A stretch of DNA of 64,000 nt from Niabella soli DSM 19437. Lineage in GTDB: Bacteria > Bacteroidota > Bacteroidia > Chitinophagales > Chitinophagaceae. Positions 63,110 to 64,000 of the stretch are shown one piece after another (the first letter of the stretch is position 1; each line of letters starts with the position of its first letter). The position numbers were made by a program, and so were the translations under genes. Under the pieces are notes generated by a model that saw only the letters and a list, made by a program, of their open reading frames with translations, was not told where the DNA came from and made no database searches. The DNA is taken from NCBI RefSeq assembly GCF_000243115.2, contig NZ_CP007035.1:1116001-1180000 (forward strand), given 5' to 3'.

Positions 63110-64000
63110 ATGACAGAAACTCAAAAAGTTCGAAAGAAAACATTACTACCTGTTGAACAGCCTCATGTGGATCATAGTATCAGCCGTACTAAGATTGTAG
63201 CCACCGTTGGACCTGCCTGTAATACTTACGATAAATTGTTAGACCTGGTGAAAGCCGGCGTTAATGTGTTCCGGTTAAATTTTTCACACGGTGTACATGA
63301 AGAAAAAAAACAGATCATTGAGTATATACGGGAAATTAACAGAAAAGAAAAAACAACGGTTGCGATACTGGGCGATTTACAGGGCCCTAAATTGCGCGTA
63401 GGCGATATGGAAAACGGCGGCATCACTGTAGAGCCGGGTGACAGCTTTATCTTCACCAATAAAAAACTGGTGGGCAATAAAGAGAAGATCTACATTTCTT
63501 ATCCCAACTTCCACAAAGATGTAAAAGTGGGGAACAAGATCATGATCGATGATGGCAAACTGGAAGTAATTGTACGCAAAATATTACCCAACAACGATGT
63601 AAAAGTAGAAGTGATACTGGGAGGTTTTCTTTCCTCTAAAAAAGGAGTAAACCTGCCGGACACCAAAATCTCGCTGCCGGCATTAACGCCGAAAGACCTG
63701 GCAGACCTGGATTTCATCATTAGAGAACAATTGGGTTGGGTGGCCCTGTCCTTTGTGCGCCAGGTAGAAGATATTAAAAAATTGCGCAAGATCCTGGACA
63801 AACATAAAAGCCAGTCGAAGATCATCGCCAAAATAGAAATGCCCGAAGCGATCCCGAATATCCGCGAGATCATTCATGCTTCTGATGGTATTATGATCGC
63901 CCGCGGCGACCTGGGTGTGGAACTGCCGGTGGAGAAAGTGCCACTGATCCAGAAGAGCATTATCCGTAAATGTATTCACCGCGCCAAGCCGGTAATCGTT
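63110..64000 (+). CDS. pyk: Pyruvate kinase (3' end outside window)
   Basis: The visible 297 codons run from the ATG at 63110 to the window edge without a stop; full-length enzymes have about 470 residues or more. It converts PEP and ADP to pyruvate and ATP. Conserved parts are [52 protein letters not shown] and [13 protein letters not shown] with the metal-binding Glu and Asp. An N-terminal extension of about 25 residues precedes the first strand. It lies 142 bases after pfp behind a terminator, so it has its own promoter. Confidence 0.95.
   Translation, partial: MTETQKVRKKTLLPVEQPHVDHSISRTKIVATVGPACNTYDKLLDLVKAGVNVFRLNFSHGVHEEKKQIIEYIREINRKEKTTVAILGDLQGPKLRVGDMENGGITVEPGDSFIFTNKKLVGNKEKIYISYPNFHKDVKVGNKIMIDDGKLEVIVRKILPNNDVKVEVILGGFLSSKKGVNLPDTKISLPALTPKDLADLDFIIREQLGWVALSFVRQVEDIKKLRKILDKHKSQSKIIAKIEMPEAIPNIREIIHASDGIMIARGDLGVELPVEKVPLIQKSIIRKCIHRAKPVIV

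Noticed and set aside
1-64000. CRISPR arrays, insertion sequences, integrases, rRNA or tRNA
   Set aside because: No regularly spaced repeats, transposase motifs, tRNA cloverleaves or rRNA-like sequence were seen on either strand.

Overview
The window looks like chromosomal DNA of a Bacteroidota bacterium, most likely of the Chitinophagia/Chitinophagaceae type. The evidence is a SusC-type TonB-dependent receptor, a hybrid two-component regulator with a periplasmic propeller, many small secreted proteins whose signal peptides end in AQ, Bacteroidota-type promoters (TTG-N19-21-TAnnTTTG), futalosine-pathway mqnA and a glycine-glycine natural-product leader. No rRNA, tRNA, CRISPR array, transposase or phage gene was seen, so this is ordinary chromosome with accessory loci embedded in it.

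Layout. 1-3.8 kb: 5' part of a susC gene, a TetR regulator and a small membrane protein. 3.9-18.7 kb: a NarL-type response regulator and its TPR-type histidine kinase (minus strand), a frameshifted GG-leader peptide, then a long plus-strand series of about a dozen genes. Most encode secreted proteins: DUF4870, three paralogous two-domain proteins, a TPR protein broken by a frameshift, a PQQ-like propeller and several unknowns. Two overlapping SET-domain proteins lie in the middle. The same palindrome (AATCAT-N8-ATGATT) recurs in the intergenic gaps of this locus. At four of these sites it lies about 41 bases upstream of a TAnnTTTA-like box, as expected for an activator site. I infer one regulon run by the adjacent two-component system. 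18.8-33.7 kb: housekeeping and accessory enzymes (LCMT-type methyltransferase, KAS III-like synthase, PIG-L deacetylase, Dabb and SRPBCC proteins, an RhlE-type helicase, a dihaem cytochrome c operon, a 1317-residue hybrid regulator, DoxX/Crp/ICL-PEPM operon). 33.8-39.5 kb: the imuA-imuB-dnaE2 mutasome. 39.7-50.8 kb: mixed enzymes including purB, mqnA, cysM, a serine acetyltransferase, an SDR and a methyltransferase.

50.8-61.3 kb holds the most striking unit. Seven minus-strand genes encode two Ser/Thr protein kinases (one fused to FHA), two further FHA or FHA-like proteins, a PP2C phosphatase, a small single-pass membrane protein and a 1348-residue protein that joins a SEDS (FtsW/RodA) glycosyltransferase to a class B penicillin-binding transpeptidase. 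The set parallels the actinobacterial fhaA-fhaB-pstP-rodA-pbpA-pknA-pknB cluster, but in a Bacteroidota background, with the polymerase and transpeptidase in one chain and no PASTA domains on the kinase. A good promoter lies in front of the first kinase. I infer a phospho-regulated peptidoglycan synthesis module.

61.7-64 kb: a phosphofructokinase with pyrophosphate-type signature residues, a terminator, and the 5' part of pyruvate kinase.

A caution on the sequence: three genes (GG-leader peptide, TPR protein, FHA protein) are each put out of frame by one missing A in an A-run of the coding strand. Three such events of the same kind suggest systematic homopolymer under-calling, although slippage or phase variation is not excluded.
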